This document shows, in pieces, positions 20,037-28,997 of a stretch of 64,000 nucleotides of DNA. The notes below the pieces were generated by a model. It worked only from the letters and a program-made list of their open reading frames with translations, ran no database searches and had not been told where the DNA came from. The translations under genes were made by a program, and so were the position numbers. The stretch comes from Roseovarius azorensis (GTDB lineage Bacteria; Pseudomonadota; Alphaproteobacteria; Rhodobacterales; Rhodobacteraceae). The stretch is taken from positions 235,074 through 299,073 of the forward strand of contig NZ_FOAG01000005.1 in the NCBI RefSeq assembly GCF_900109455.1, written 5' to 3'. Each line of letters begins with the position of its first letter. The stretch's first letter is position 1.

Positions 20037-20429
20037 TTATTGGATCAATCTGGTCAACGCGTCGTGAACCGACTCGCCCGTTCGCAGCCCCAAATCGCCG
20101 GCGAGCCCATTCAGGTGCGATATTCTTCCGTGTTCCCACATGTCTTGGGAATCGCCGATCCGGCCGCTGTCGTGGGCGATGGTTCCGGCCGCCACACCGT
20201 GGTCCTGCAGCATTTTCAGCGCCGAGATCCCCGCATTGTCGCGACCGACCCCGGCATCGTTAAAGAATACAACGGAAACCGGCACCTCGAGAGCGAATTC
20301 TCCCGAACTGGAACCGCCATGAGACGCTGAAACGATCATCGCGCCCTCGTCCTCCGGTGTGAGCTTGGTAATCGAATCCATCAGGATGATCCGTCCACGT
20401 GAGGTCTTCAAAACTTCTGACTTGTGCAT
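20037..20429 (-). CDS. Conserved-looking protein of unknown function
   Basis: A 130-residue protein that reads like a real, folded, soluble protein: IVSASHGGSSSGEFALE, SVVFFNDAGVGRDNAGISALKML, then VAAGTIAHDSGRIGDSQDMWEHG. Glycines and the SASHGG and FNDAGVG stretches look like a phosphate- or nucleotide-contacting fold, but I do not recognise a named family. GGAG lies 9 bases before the ATG. It is divergent from the BKACE gene across a 157-base gap holding an island-type operator, so it probably belongs to the same regulon. Confidence 0.7.
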   Translation of the reverse strand: MHKSEVLKTSRGRIILMDSITKLTPEDEGAMIVSASHGGSSSGEFALEVPVSVVFFNDAGVGRDNAGISALKMLQDHGVAAGTIAHDSGRIGDSQDMWEHGRISHLNGLAGDLGLRTGESVHDALTRLIQ

Positions 20430-20490
20430 CTGTCTGCTTCTCCGTCAATTTGCATGGCGTGTCATGACCTCTTGCAGTTGCCTACAAAGT

Positions 20491-20534
20491 GGTATAATGA
20501 CTATGTGTATGATCATTATGCGGATGCGTGTCAA
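20491..20534. promoter_or_regulatory. Divergent promoter with island operator motif (site A)
   Basis: TATAAT at 20493-20498 (plus strand) and, on the minus strand, TTGACA (20534-20529) with CATACA 17 bases on, lie in the gap between two divergent genes. The region contains GGTATAATGACTATG (20491-20505) and ATGATCATTATG (20509-20520), close to motifs at five other island promoters. Confidence 0.55.
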
Positions 20535-20586
20535 GTGAGTCAATGACACCGAGGGCGCAGAACCGACACAAAACAAGGGAAACGAA

Positions 20587-21468
20587 ATGAACCGACCAAT
20601 TTGGCTTGAAGCGGCCATCAACGGGCCGTGGTCCCGCGACCTTCAGCCCGGCATCCCGGTAACTGCCGACGAGATCTATGAGGATGCCATCGCCTGCGCC
20701 GAGGCAGGCGCCGCGATCCTGCATTTTCATGCATATGACCACGAAACCAAGCGCCAGCGCGACGACTACGATATTTACGCTCCGATCATCGAACGCATAC
20801 GTAACCGGGTCGATGTGATCTGCTACCCGACGATCCCTTTCGCGGGCAGCGTCGATGCCCCTGTGCCCCTGTCGCCGCAAGAACGCTTCGCGGCGGTCGA
20901 AAAGCTGCTGGAGAGGGGGTTGATCGAATGGGCGGTCGTCGATCCCGGATCGACCAACCTGACCCGCTATGATGGCATTCCCGACCGGCAGATCGGTTTC
21001 GTCTATGCCAACCCCGAACCCCATATACGCTATGGGCTGGACCTGGCGCAGCGCCACCAGATCACCCCGTCTTACGCAATCTATGAGCCTGGGTTCATGC
21101 GACTTGGCGCGGCGCTGCACGCCGCCTACCCAGGCACCCCAAACCCGATTTACCGGCTGATGTTCTCGAACGACATTGCGTTCGGATTTCCACCCAAGGA
21201 CTGGGCGCTGGACGCCTATCAAGCGCTGATGTCGCAGGAAGCACCCGGCGCGCACTGGATGATCGCGGGCCTTGGGGTCGATGTCGAACCAATCATGGAA
21301 GCCACGGTGGCGCGCGGCGGGCATGTGCGTGTCGGGCTTGAAGATGCCAGATTTCACTGCCCGCATGATAACCGGGCGCTGGTAAAGCGTGCTCAAGCGC
21401 GGATCGAAGCCGCCGGTGGACACCTCGCGACCACGGCCGAAGTACGCGCAGCGCTCAAAGGTCGTTGA
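20587..21468 (+). CDS. BKACE-family beta-keto acid cleavage enzyme (DUF849)
   Basis: A 293-residue TIM-barrel protein of the family typified by 3-keto-5-aminohexanoate cleavage enzyme. BKACEs use zinc and acetyl-CoA to cleave a beta-keto acid into acetoacetate and a CoA ester. Zn-ligand text is seen in ILHFHAYD (His-x-His, about 46-48), and [10 protein letters not shown] and [11 protein letters not shown] near the C-terminus match the family. The substrate cannot be read from sequence. It sits first in an operon-like pair with panB copy 1 (64-base gap) behind operator site A. Confidence 0.88.
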   Translation: MNRPIWLEAAINGPWSRDLQPGIPVTADEIYEDAIACAEAGAAILHFHAYDHETKRQRDDYDIYAPIIERIRNRVDVICYPTIPFAGSVDAPVPLSPQERFAAVEKLLERGLIEWAVVDPGSTNLTRYDGIPDRQIGFVYANPEPHIRYGLDLAQRHQITPSYAIYEPGFMRLGAALHAAYPGTPNPIYRLMFSNDIAFGFPPKDWALDAYQALMSQEAPGAHWMIAGLGVDVEPIMEATVARGGHVRVGLEDARFHCPHDNRALVKRAQARIEAAGGHLATTAEVRAALKGR

Positions 21469-21476
21469 TCAAATAC

Positions 21477-22348
21477 CTGAGCCGCCGTCGCCCTCCCCTC
21501 TTGCCACCGTACAGACTGCAAAGGACCATTCCATGGCATTGACCGTTACCGATTTACACAAGATGTACCGCGCCGGCGAGAAGATCGCCATGACCTCGTG
21601 CTACGACGCCAGCTTCGGAACGCTGTGCGACGAAGCCGGGGTCGAGATCCTGCTGGTCGGCGACTCCGTCGGCATGGTTGTGCAGGGCCGCGATTCCACC
21701 CTGGCCGTATCGCTCGATGATATCATCTATCACACCGAATGCGTGGCCCGCGGATCGCGTAAGGCACTGATCGTCGGCGACCTGCCGTTCGGCGCCTACC
21801 AGGCCAGCCCGGTGCAAGCCTTCGACAGCGCCGCCCGGCTGATGGCTGCCGGCGCCCATATGGTCAAGGCCGAGGGCGGCGAGGCCATGGCCGAGACCGT
21901 GAAATTCCTCGTCGACCGCGGCATTCCGGTGATGGGGCACCTCGGGCTGACGCCGCAGGCGGTGCACCAGCTGGGCGGGTTCCGCGTCCAGGGCAAGACC
22001 GACGCCGCCGGCGAACGGATCATCCGCGAGGCGAAGCTGCTGGAACAGGCCGGCGCCGCGTCCATCGTGCTGGAATGCGTGCCGTCGCGGCTGGGCAAGG
22101 CGGTGACCGAAGCCATCGGCATCCCGACCATCGGCATCGGCGGCGGGCCGGACTGTTCCGGCCAGATCCTGATCCTGCACGACATGCTGGACATCTACCC
22201 GGGCAAGAAGGCCCGCTTCGTCAAGAACTACATGCAACAGGCCGGCTCGGTGCAAGCCGCGCTGGCCGCTTTCGTCAAAGACGTCAAGGACGGGACCTTC
22301 CCCGAACCCAAGCATTGTTTCAATTGAAACCGGACGAAACCATCGGGG
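21477..22348 (+). repeat. 872-bp perfect direct repeat, left copy (contains panB)
   Basis: Bases 21477-22348 are repeated without a seen difference at 40009-40880, offset 18,532 bases and in the same orientation. The unit holds 56 bases of leader, all of panB and 21 bases after it. The left boundary in the right-hand copy coincides with the stop codon of the E1 gene (CTGAG). Confidence 0.95.
21533..22327 (+). CDS. panB: 3-methyl-2-oxobutanoate hydroxymethyltransferase, copy 1
   Basis: Ketopantoate hydroxymethyltransferase, 264 residues. It transfers a hydroxymethyl group from methylene-tetrahydrofolate to a 2-oxo acid, reversibly, with a bound Mg(II). Family text is [32 protein letters not shown], and [12 protein letters not shown]. 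Start 21533 matches the family; AAAGGA lies upstream. It is identical to copy 2 at 40065. No panC follows, so a catabolic rather than pantothenate role is possible (inference). A strong terminator follows. Confidence 0.95.
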   Translation: MALTVTDLHKMYRAGEKIAMTSCYDASFGTLCDEAGVEILLVGDSVGMVVQGRDSTLAVSLDDIIYHTECVARGSRKALIVGDLPFGAYQASPVQAFDSAARLMAAGAHMVKAEGGEAMAETVKFLVDRGIPVMGHLGLTPQAVHQLGGFRVQGKTDAAGERIIREAKLLEQAGAASIVLECVPSRLGKAVTEAIGIPTIGIGGGPDCSGQILILHDMLDIYPGKKARFVKNYMQQAGSVQAALAAFVKDVKDGTFPEPKHCFN

Positions 22349-22370
22349 ATCCGCGCGCCCCGGAAATCAT

Positions 22371-22394
22371 TGGCCCCGCAGGGGCCATTTTTTT
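22371..22394 (+). terminator. Rho-independent terminator after panB copy 1
   Basis: TGGCCCC-GCA-GGGGCCA gives a 7-bp G+C-rich stem with a 3-base loop, followed by seven Ts (22388-22394). It lies 23 bases beyond the end of the direct repeat, so copy 2 lacks it. Confidence 0.88.
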
Positions 22395-22567
22395 GGTCAT
22401 CATGGATGCCCGCGTCGACAGGCCGGGCCGCCAACACGCTCCTGTCCGGTGCGTCCCGGCCCCGGCAGCATTTGCTGGCTGGCCAGTCAGTTCAGTGGGA
22501 ACAGGAACGCCCGGTCCCCGATCCCTGGCACCAAGCGTCTGAAGCCTGAAGGCAACCGGACTAAACC

Positions 22568-23863
22568 CTAAAGCAGGGCTAGCGACAATTGCGGAAACAG
22601 CAGGACCAGAGCAATCACGACAATCTGGATCACAATGAAGGGGATGAAACTGTGAAAGATTTCGACGATTGAAATATCCTCCGGCACGACGCTTTTCAGG
22701 TAGAAGGCGGCCGGGCCGAACGGCGGCGTGAGATAGGAAATCTGCATCGTCAGACAGAACAAGATGCCGAACCAGATCAGGTCGTACCCGAGACTGCTAA
22801 CAACCGGTATCAGCACCGGCATTGTCAGCAGCAGGATGCCGATCCAGTCGATGAACATACCCAGAATAACGAACAGCAGCAGAATGACAAGAATCGTCGC
22901 AAAGGGCGACACACCCAGTTCCGTAATGCTGCGAGCGATATAGGACGGACCGCCGGCAAGGCTGAACGAGCCCGTCAGCATGGTTGCCCCGAAAGTCACC
23001 CACAGGATCACCCCGATCGAGACAAGTGTCTGCTTCAGCGCACCGCTGAACAGGACCCATGTCATCTCACCCCGCAGCGACACCACGACAAAGGTCAGCA
23101 GCGCGGCCATGGCGGCGGCCTCAGTGATCGAGGTCACACCCCCGTAGATGAAGCCAAAGATGACCCCGACCAGCAGCACTGGCGCGATCATGCCCTTGGA
23201 CGCGCGCATCTTGTCGGCGAAGGGAACCGGTTGCCGGTCGACTTTGGGGGCCATTTCGGGTTGCAGGTGGCAACGTCCCAACGCATAGGCGATGTACCCG
23301 GTTGCCAGCAGCAATCCCGGTATGATACCGGCAAGAAACAGATCGCTGATGGAGGTCCCCGCCACCAGGCCATAGACGATCAGAACGACTGATGGCGGCA
23401 GCATCGTCCCCAGCGACCCCGCGGCACAGGTCATGCCGATGGACAGTTTTCGGTTATAACCAAGCCGTAGCATTTGCGGCAGGGCTACCAGGCCGAGGAT
23501 GACGATCTCGCCGCCGATAATGCCGCTCATCGCGGCCATGATGGTGCCCATCAAGGCGGTCACGATCAGCACACCACCGCGGATCCGACCCGTCCAAGCA
23601 TCGAGGGCGTTGAACATCTCTCGCGCAATGCCGCTGCGCTCCAGCAAGGCGGCCATCAGCAGGAATAGCGGCACTGACAAAAGGATGTATTCTGTGCTGA
23701 TCGAATAGACGCGCTGCATCAAAAGGATTATGCCGGGGATGCCGAACAGCGAATATCCCAGAACCAGCCCGACCAGCGCCGCGGCGAAGGCCAGCGGAAC
23801 ACCGAGGCTCAGCAGTAAAAGGATGCTGCCGACCAGCAGCAGCGAAAGAGAGCCGATATCCAT
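22568..23863 (-). CDS. TRAP transporter large permease (DctM family), system 1
   Basis: Twelve-segment-type membrane subunit of a tripartite ATP-independent periplasmic importer, 431 residues from MDIGSLSLLLVGSILLLLSLGVPLAFA. Conserved DctM stretches are SAGIIGGEIV-like text (MSGIIGGEIVILGLVALP), GTMLPPSVVLIVYG and the C-terminal LTPPFGPAAFYL. Start 23863 lies 2 bases from the small-subunit stop. The frame is open upstream, but that part overlaps dctQ and is not protein-like. It imports an organic acid using a sodium gradient; the substrate is probably the island's sugar acid (inference). Confidence 0.93.
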   Translation of the reverse strand: MDIGSLSLLLVGSILLLLSLGVPLAFAAALVGLVLGYSLFGIPGIILLMQRVYSISTEYILLSVPLFLLMAALLERSGIAREMFNALDAWTGRIRGGVLIVTALMGTIMAAMSGIIGGEIVILGLVALPQMLRLGYNRKLSIGMTCAAGSLGTMLPPSVVLIVYGLVAGTSISDLFLAGIIPGLLLATGYIAYALGRCHLQPEMAPKVDRQPVPFADKMRASKGMIAPVLLVGVIFGFIYGGVTSITEAAAMAALLTFVVVSLRGEMTWVLFSGALKQTLVSIGVILWVTFGATMLTGSFSLAGGPSYIARSITELGVSPFATILVILLLFVILGMFIDWIGILLLTMPVLIPVVSSLGYDLIWFGILFCLTMQISYLTPPFGPAAFYLKSVVPEDISIVEIFHSFIPFIVIQIVVIALVLLFPQLSLALL

Positions 23864-23865
23864 GA

Positions 23866-24414
23866 TCAATCCACCTCGACGGTCGTTTCCCTCGGCGGGG
23901 CGTCCGCGCGAAGTTCGTGTATGAAATTTACGATCGCCTGCATGGCAATCAGAAAGACGACGAAGAGAATCAACGGTTTGATCGTGCCGGGGATCGGTGG
24001 GTTCCAACTGGTTCCGGCGCGTTCCAAGGAAAGGAGCGACCGCCATGCATCGGGACCCGCACCCCAGACCAGACCGGCCGCAAAGATCAGCACCGTCAGC
24101 AGGCCGACGGCGGAAAGCGCTAGCCGGACCCGCCGCATCCTGCTCGGCACTGCATCGTGGAGAAAGGTGATCGAGATATGAGCTCTCTGCTGCATCGCAT
24201 AGATGCCCGAGGCAACATAGATCACTGCCCCCAGCCAGACGCTAAGGTCGTGCACCCAGCTGGTCGATTTTCCAAAGACATAGCGCATGACCACTTCGTA
24301 GCCGACGATCAAGACGATCACCGGTATCAGTGCCATGATCAGATAGGATATAAGCAAGGAAAATCTGCTGACCAAATCAAGCTTGCCTGATTGACCGGAG
24401 GTTGGGCTTGTCAT
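23866..24414 (-). CDS. TRAP transporter small permease (DctQ family), system 1
   Basis: A 182-residue, four-segment membrane protein that pairs with DctM. Hydrophobic stretches are ISYLIMALIPVIVLIVGYEVVMRYVFG, LGAVIYVASGIYAMQ, LSAVGLLTVLIFAAGLVWG and PLILFVVFLIAMQAI. The RYVFGKSTSWVHDLSVWLG text is classic DctQ. It lies between the binding-protein gene and dctM in P-Q-M order on the minus strand. Confidence 0.92.
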   Translation of the reverse strand: MTSPTSGQSGKLDLVSRFSLLISYLIMALIPVIVLIVGYEVVMRYVFGKSTSWVHDLSVWLGAVIYVASGIYAMQQRAHISITFLHDAVPSRMRRVRLALSAVGLLTVLIFAAGLVWGAGPDAWRSLLSLERAGTSWNPPIPGTIKPLILFVVFLIAMQAIVNFIHELRADAPPRETTVEVD

Positions 24415-24500
24415 GCTTTCAGATCCAGATTGTGTTTACAGGGTCCGGTTGGCCCCGAGTTCGAGTACAGCAATTGTATCTCCAACGGGGCGACCTGGCA

Positions 24501-24533
24501 AACTTCTGTGCCGCCTGTGGCGGCACAGAAGTT
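24501..24533 (-). promoter_or_regulatory. Intercistronic hairpin between dctP and dctQ
   Basis: AACTTCTGTGCCGCC and its exact complement GGCGGCACAGAAGTT form a 15-bp stem with a 3-base loop. There is no run of Us after it on the transcribed strand. Such hairpins between a binding-protein gene and its permease genes usually stabilise the upstream mRNA so that more binding protein is made (family knowledge). Confidence 0.7.
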
Positions 24534-24551
24534 TTGTTCAACCGCACTAAG

Positions 24552-25634
24552 CTACGAGATAATACCGATTTTCTCCATGAAGGTGGCATGGCTAGCATAG
24601 GCGCGTTTCGACATATCGTTCGCCTCGGCATAGGCCTCCCAGACCGGACGCGCGATCTTGCGGAACTCGGACATTTCCTCTTCCGGCCATGTGTGTACAG
24701 AGACGCCCTTTTCTTTCAACTGCGTGGCAACCAAATCGTTGAGCACACGATCCTCGACCCCGCGTTCATGGGCGGCCTTCTTAAGCGCGATCTCGACGAT
24801 CTTTTGAAGGTCCGGTCCGAGCGCATCCCACTTGTCCTTGTTGACGGCCAAATGCACCCAAGGCATCGCGTGGAAGCCCGGATATGTCACGTGTTTGGCA
24901 ACCTCGTGCAGACCCAGACTGTCGTTCACGCGCAGTTCCGCTGCGTCGGCGCCGTCCACAATACCTGTGTCGAGCGCGGTGAATACCTCGCCAAAATCCA
25001 TGACGATCGGCTCTGCCCCGAAGGCGCTCAGAACTTCGCCTTGGAGACCAAGCGGCGAGCGCAGGCGGAAGCCTTTCAATGCCTTCAAGTTTGGAAGCGG
25101 AACGGTCGACACTAGAGATTCCGGAATCGTGCCCCAGAAGCCGACCAGATGCAGGCCGTAGGAATGGAACAGTTCATCCGCCAGTTCGCGCCCACCCTCG
25201 TGGTCCAGCCAGTATTGCGGTTGTTCCGGAATTGTGTAGGCCCCGTTAATGTCGGCGAAGAACTGGAAAGCCGGGTCAAGCCCGATGCCGTAGCCAGCCC
25301 AAGACATGTCTGCATCCAGGATGCCGGAGCGGGTCGCGCTGGCGGCTTCGGTAATCTTCACCAGTGCCGAACTGGTGTAGGGCTCCATCGTCAGGCGACC
25401 ACCAGACATCGTCGCGACATTGTCGATAAAACGCTGGAACGTGACGCCGGCTGGAGAACCGGAACTGTAATGCGTCTGAATGCGCCAGGTAATGTTTTCC
25501 TGCGCGCGGGCCACCGTCGGGGCACCGAACACCGCCGAGGCGGCACCGCCACTTGCCAATGCGGCGCCAGTCGTCAGAAAGCGGCGGCGACCCAGAGCGC
25601 CCTCTTTCGCTTTGCCTTTACCTTGGTTGGACAT
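24552..25634 (-). CDS. TRAP transporter periplasmic binding protein (DctP family), system 1
   Basis: A 360-residue solute receptor with an N-terminal twin-arginine-like signal (GRRRFLTTGAALASGG, then APTVARAQ), so export may use Tat. Mature sequence begins ENITWRIQTHYSSGSPAG. The ligand-binding Arg is expected in FRLRSPLGLQGEVL (the family's GLKIR region), and MPWVHLAVNKDKWDAL follows. It is the TRAP subgroup called mannitol/chloroaromatic type by annotation pipelines. Promoter site B lies upstream. Confidence 0.92.
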   Translation of the reverse strand: MSNQGKGKAKEGALGRRRFLTTGAALASGGAASAVFGAPTVARAQENITWRIQTHYSSGSPAGVTFQRFIDNVATMSGGRLTMEPYTSSALVKITEAASATRSGILDADMSWAGYGIGLDPAFQFFADINGAYTIPEQPQYWLDHEGGRELADELFHSYGLHLVGFWGTIPESLVSTVPLPNLKALKGFRLRSPLGLQGEVLSAFGAEPIVMDFGEVFTALDTGIVDGADAAELRVNDSLGLHEVAKHVTYPGFHAMPWVHLAVNKDKWDALGPDLQKIVEIALKKAAHERGVEDRVLNDLVATQLKEKGVSVHTWPEEEMSEFRKIARPVWEAYAEANDMSKRAYASHATFMEKIGIIS

Positions 25635-25969
25635 TTTCTCTCCTCCATCGATTTGCTCTGGTAGTCATTGCCTGATCTACTGGTATTATGATTACATGAT
25701 AACTCATTATTCTGTCAAGCAACCTTTCGCCAGGAAGCAACGGATACACAGCGACAGCCACAGATCTGCGCCCTTCGCGTCACGACGCGATAATTGCCAC
25801 TTATTAATCGTTTATCTATATCTGGCGCGGTATTTGCCGTTGTCCGGCAGTACGCTGCCGCCTGCAATGCCAAGTGGATCGACAGAGGACCACACACTCG
25901 AATCGACATTATTTCCAGAATTCAGAGGCCACCGCACCGCCGCTTCTTGGCCAGTCAACGCTGATCAAG
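25635..25969. other. Intergenic region, dctP promoter and no gene
   Basis: 335 bases between two minus-strand units. It holds promoter site B (25682-25718) and a stretch (25720-25960) in which I see no supported gene. A GntR-gene 3' trailer may lie in it. Confidence 0.4.
25682..25718 (-). promoter_or_regulatory. dctP promoter with island operator motif (site B)
   Basis: On the minus strand TTGACA (25718-25713) is followed after 18 bases by TAATCA, within ATGTAATCATAATACC. The same ATGTAATCAT core lies over the -10 of the RuBisCO-like gene (site D), and ATCATAATACC recurs at site F. Confidence 0.65.
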
Positions 25970-26680
25970 TCAGTCGGTAGAGGCGATTTGATAGCGTTGA
26001 TTCGCACGTGCAAGGTGATTTGCCATTGCTCTGGCGGCCCCGTCGGCGTCCCGCGCCGCGATCAGATTATATATCTCTTCGTGCTCGGCGATGATCATAT
26101 CTTCTTGCCCAGGGTTCCAGACCAGATCGGAATGGAAGGTCCGAAGCCATTCGAGCATCGCCTGCGATACCGCAAAAAAGATCGGGTTCCCCGAGAGCTT
26201 GGCAATGGTGCGGTGGAACTCCATGTCAGCTTCATGAAAGCGCTGCTGGTCATCCATATCGGCGCGGTTTTCCTCCAGAGCCGCCTTGAGACGTTTCAGG
26301 CCTTCCTCATCAACCGTTTCGATGACGGTCCGGACCATGTTGACCTCAAAGAAAGCGCGTGCGTTCTTGAGGTGTTCCAGCAAATCCTCGTCACTATTCA
26401 GCAGATGCATTGCCGATTCAGATATCTGCGAAATGATGGTTGACGCGGTTACCGGCAACACTTTCGCGCCTTCGCCGTGAACAATTGCGATAAACCCCAT
26501 GCGTTCCATCGCCTGCAAGGCTTCGCGCACAGCAGGGCGCCCCACCGAAAAGAATTCCATCAATTCACGCTCTGACGGCAAGGTGGACCCAACAGGAAAC
26601 TCCCCTTCGCGCATCCGCTCAAGCATGCGATCCAGAACTTCATGCGCCAATTTTCTACGTCTGATGGGCTCTGCCTTCAT
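25970..26680 (-). CDS. GntR-family regulator, FadR/FCD subfamily
   Basis: A 236-residue repressor. An N-terminal winged helix (PVGSTLPSERELMEFFSVGRPAVREALQAME in pieces: LPSERELMEFF, VGRPAVREALQ) is followed by an all-helical FCD ligand domain with metal-binding His residues (about FHEADMEFHRTIAKL and MANHLARANQR). FCD regulators usually respond to an organic acid. It lies between the TRAP operon and the dehydratase gene, and is the best candidate for the protein that binds the shared operator motif of the island (inference). Confidence 0.92.
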   Translation of the reverse strand: MKAEPIRRRKLAHEVLDRMLERMREGEFPVGSTLPSERELMEFFSVGRPAVREALQAMERMGFIAIVHGEGAKVLPVTASTIISQISESAMHLLNSDEDLLEHLKNARAFFEVNMVRTVIETVDEEGLKRLKAALEENRADMDDQQRFHEADMEFHRTIAKLSGNPIFFAVSQAMLEWLRTFHSDLVWNPGQEDMIIAEHEEIYNLIAARDADGAARAMANHLARANQRYQIASTD

Positions 26681-26856
26681 TTAACCTGTGTCCTTGAATT
26701 CATATGTTACGCCCCCGCACCGTTCGATGGCTTCACACTGCGAAATTGCGTCTTGCCTCACAAGCGCGAAATCAGTGCTTCTTCGAATCAGTCTCGCCAC
26801 CCTTAGCACAGCCATTTTCTAACCGGATTTAATGGCAGGCTGATTGCAAAGGCAAG

Positions 26857-26904
26857 TTGACAGGAGTCATCCGGTAATGTCATATCGAGATTATACCATC
26901 ATAT
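26857..26904 (+). promoter_or_regulatory. Dehydratase promoter with related operator motif (site C)
   Basis: TTGACA (26857-26862), 17 bases, TCATAT (26880-26885). GATTATACCATCATAT follows at 26889-26904, overlapping the expected transcription start. ATTATACC also occurs in site A as its complement. The match to the other sites is looser. Confidence 0.5.
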
Positions 26905-26936
26905 AAGGTAACGCAACGAAATTCGGAGATTTGGAT

Positions 26937-28628
26937 ATGCCCGACCCAAGACATAACAGCAGGCGGCTTCTGGACGGGCCCGACCGCGCCCCGGCGCGTG
27001 CGATGATGAAGGGGGCCGGGTTCACCGACGAGGATCTGCGGAAACCGCAGATCGGCGTGGCCCATTGTTGGATCGGCACAATGCCGTGCAATGCGAACCA
27101 CCGGGACCTGGCACAGAAGGTAATGGCCGGCATCCGCGCCTCGGGGGGGACGCCTGTCGAGATCAACACGATCGCCATCAATGACGCCATCCCGACCGGG
27201 ACAGAGGGCATGCGCGCCTCTCTGATAAGCCGCGAGGTCATCGCGGACTCCGTCGAGCTTGTCGCCCGCGGACATCTGCTGGACGGGCTGGTCACGATAT
27301 CGGGGTGCGACAAGACAATCCCCGCAATGACCATGGTTCTGGGACGGCTGAACATCCCCGGCGTCATGCTCTATGGCGGATCCATCATGTTTGGACGCTG
27401 CAATCGTCGCACAGGCGAATTCGGCCGACGCAACCTGACCATTCAGGATGTGTTCGAGGCGGTTGGCGCCTATAACGCCGGCCATATCGATGCCGAAGAA
27501 TTCAAGGATGTCGAGGATCACGCCTGCCCTGGCGCCGGGGCCTGCGGTGGCCAGTTCACGGCCAATACGATGGCAGGCGCCTACGAAATGTTGGGCATGT
27601 CCCCTCTGAACTGGAACGGCATTCCGGCGGTAGACACGCACAAGGCCGACGCGGCGGAGGCCTGCGGCGCGCTGGTCATGGACCTGCTGAACCGAGACGT
27701 CCGCCCGCGCGACATCGTGACTCGGCAAAGTTTTGAGAATGCCATCTGCGGCGTCATGGCTACCGGCGGCTCCACCAATGCCGTACTGCACTTGCTGGCG
27801 ACCGCCAAGGAATACGACGTCCGGTTGACCATCGACGATTTCGACGCGATATCACGCAAGACCCCGGTGATCGCCGACCTGAAACCCTGGGGCACCTATA
27901 CCGCCCCCGAGATGTTCGAAGCCGGCGGCATGGCGGTCGTTGGCAAGCGACTGAAACAAGCCGGGCTGCTGCACGGGGCTGCAATGACCGTCACTGGCAA
28001 AACCATCGGCGAAGCCATCGACGCCATAGCGGAGCCCGACGGTCAGCAGGTCATCAGATCGCTCGACCAAGCGATCAAGCCCGAAGGTGGCATCGCGATT
28101 CTGCGCGGCAACATTGCCCCCGGCGGATGCGTCATCAAGCTGTCCGGACAGAAACGGAACAACCATACAGGCCCTGCCCGCGTCTTCGAAAAGGGTGAGG
28201 ATGCCTTCGATGCCGTCAAGGCGGGGGCTATCAAACCCGGTGACGTGGTAGTGATCCGCAATGCCGGCCCCAAGGGCGCACCGGGGATGCCCGAGATGCT
28301 GCATGTGACGGCGGCTCTGCAGGGGGCAGGACTCGGCGCGTCGGTTGTTCTGATCACCGACGGGCGGTTTTCCGGCGCGACACATGGCTTCATGATCGGC
28401 CATGTGGTGCCCGAAGCGGCAGAGGGCGGACCGATTGCGGCCCTGCACGACGGCGATATGATCTCGATAGACGTGGCGAAACGCCTGCTGGATGTGGACC
28501 TAAACGCGGACGAACTGCGGTCTCGGCTGGCGGGCTGGGTCTCGCCGACGACCGACGCGCGCCGGGGTGTCTTTGCAAAATATGCAAAAATGGTGTCCAG
28601 CGCCTCGGAGGGTGCTACGACCAGTTAA
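26937..28628 (+). CDS. IlvD/Edd-family dehydratase
   Basis: A 563-residue iron-sulfur dehydratase that removes water from a 2,3-dihydroxy acid to give a 2-oxo acid. Cluster Cys residues are seen in [12 protein letters not shown] and [36 protein letters not shown] and [22 protein letters not shown] are family text. GGAG lies 8 bases before ATG 26937; an in-frame TTG at 26931 is less likely. IlvD proper acts in valine synthesis, but this copy lies in a sugar-acid island, so a branched or sugar acid is the more likely substrate (inference). Confidence 0.92.
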   Translation: MPDPRHNSRRLLDGPDRAPARAMMKGAGFTDEDLRKPQIGVAHCWIGTMPCNANHRDLAQKVMAGIRASGGTPVEINTIAINDAIPTGTEGMRASLISREVIADSVELVARGHLLDGLVTISGCDKTIPAMTMVLGRLNIPGVMLYGGSIMFGRCNRRTGEFGRRNLTIQDVFEAVGAYNAGHIDAEEFKDVEDHACPGAGACGGQFTANTMAGAYEMLGMSPLNWNGIPAVDTHKADAAEACGALVMDLLNRDVRPRDIVTRQSFENAICGVMATGGSTNAVLHLLATAKEYDVRLTIDDFDAISRKTPVIADLKPWGTYTAPEMFEAGGMAVVGKRLKQAGLLHGAAMTVTGKTIGEAIDAIAEPDGQQVIRSLDQAIKPEGGIAILRGNIAPGGCVIKLSGQKRNNHTGPARVFEKGEDAFDAVKAGAIKPGDVVVIRNAGPKGAPGMPEMLHVTAALQGAGLGASVVLITDGRFSGATHGFMIGHVVPEAAEGGPIAALHDGDMISIDVAKRLLDVDLNADELRSRLAGWVSPTTDARRGVFAKYAKMVSSASEGATTS

Positions 28629-28958
28629 CGCCGCGAACCGGGCACCGCCAGCGGGTTGCCGATGTTGCCGATGTTCGGCTACCCGCAAGCTCATGCGATG
28701 TGGCATCGGATCACGCCGGAACAGGACTTTACTGCGATCGCCGCCGGCCTGCGCGGCGATGGCGACAGCGCAGGCCTTGCCGGTCCAGGTCGTCGGGCAT
28801 GATCACTGCAGGCGTTGCGCTTACCGGATGACACACGACCATCTGGATGAAGTGAGCGCACCCGCCCCACAAACCGGAAATTTTTGCGAAACGAGTTGTC
28901 CGGGATTGACTCTGCACATCAAGTGATGTAATCATTATATAAGCTATGACAATATATT
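28629..28958. other. Intergenic region upstream of the RuBisCO-like gene
   Basis: 330 bases. The first 270 have no supported gene; the end carries promoter site D. No terminator is obvious after the dehydratase gene. Confidence 0.4.
28906..28942 (+). promoter_or_regulatory. RuBisCO-like gene promoter with island operator motif (site D)
   Basis: TTGACT (28906-28911), 17 bases, TAATCA (28929-28934). The -10 lies inside GATGTAATCATTATATAAG, which closely matches site B. A repressor here would cover the -10 box. Confidence 0.7.
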
Positions 28959-28997
28959 ATGGCTGACCGCGCCATCAAACCGCCCGGAGAGTCCTAC

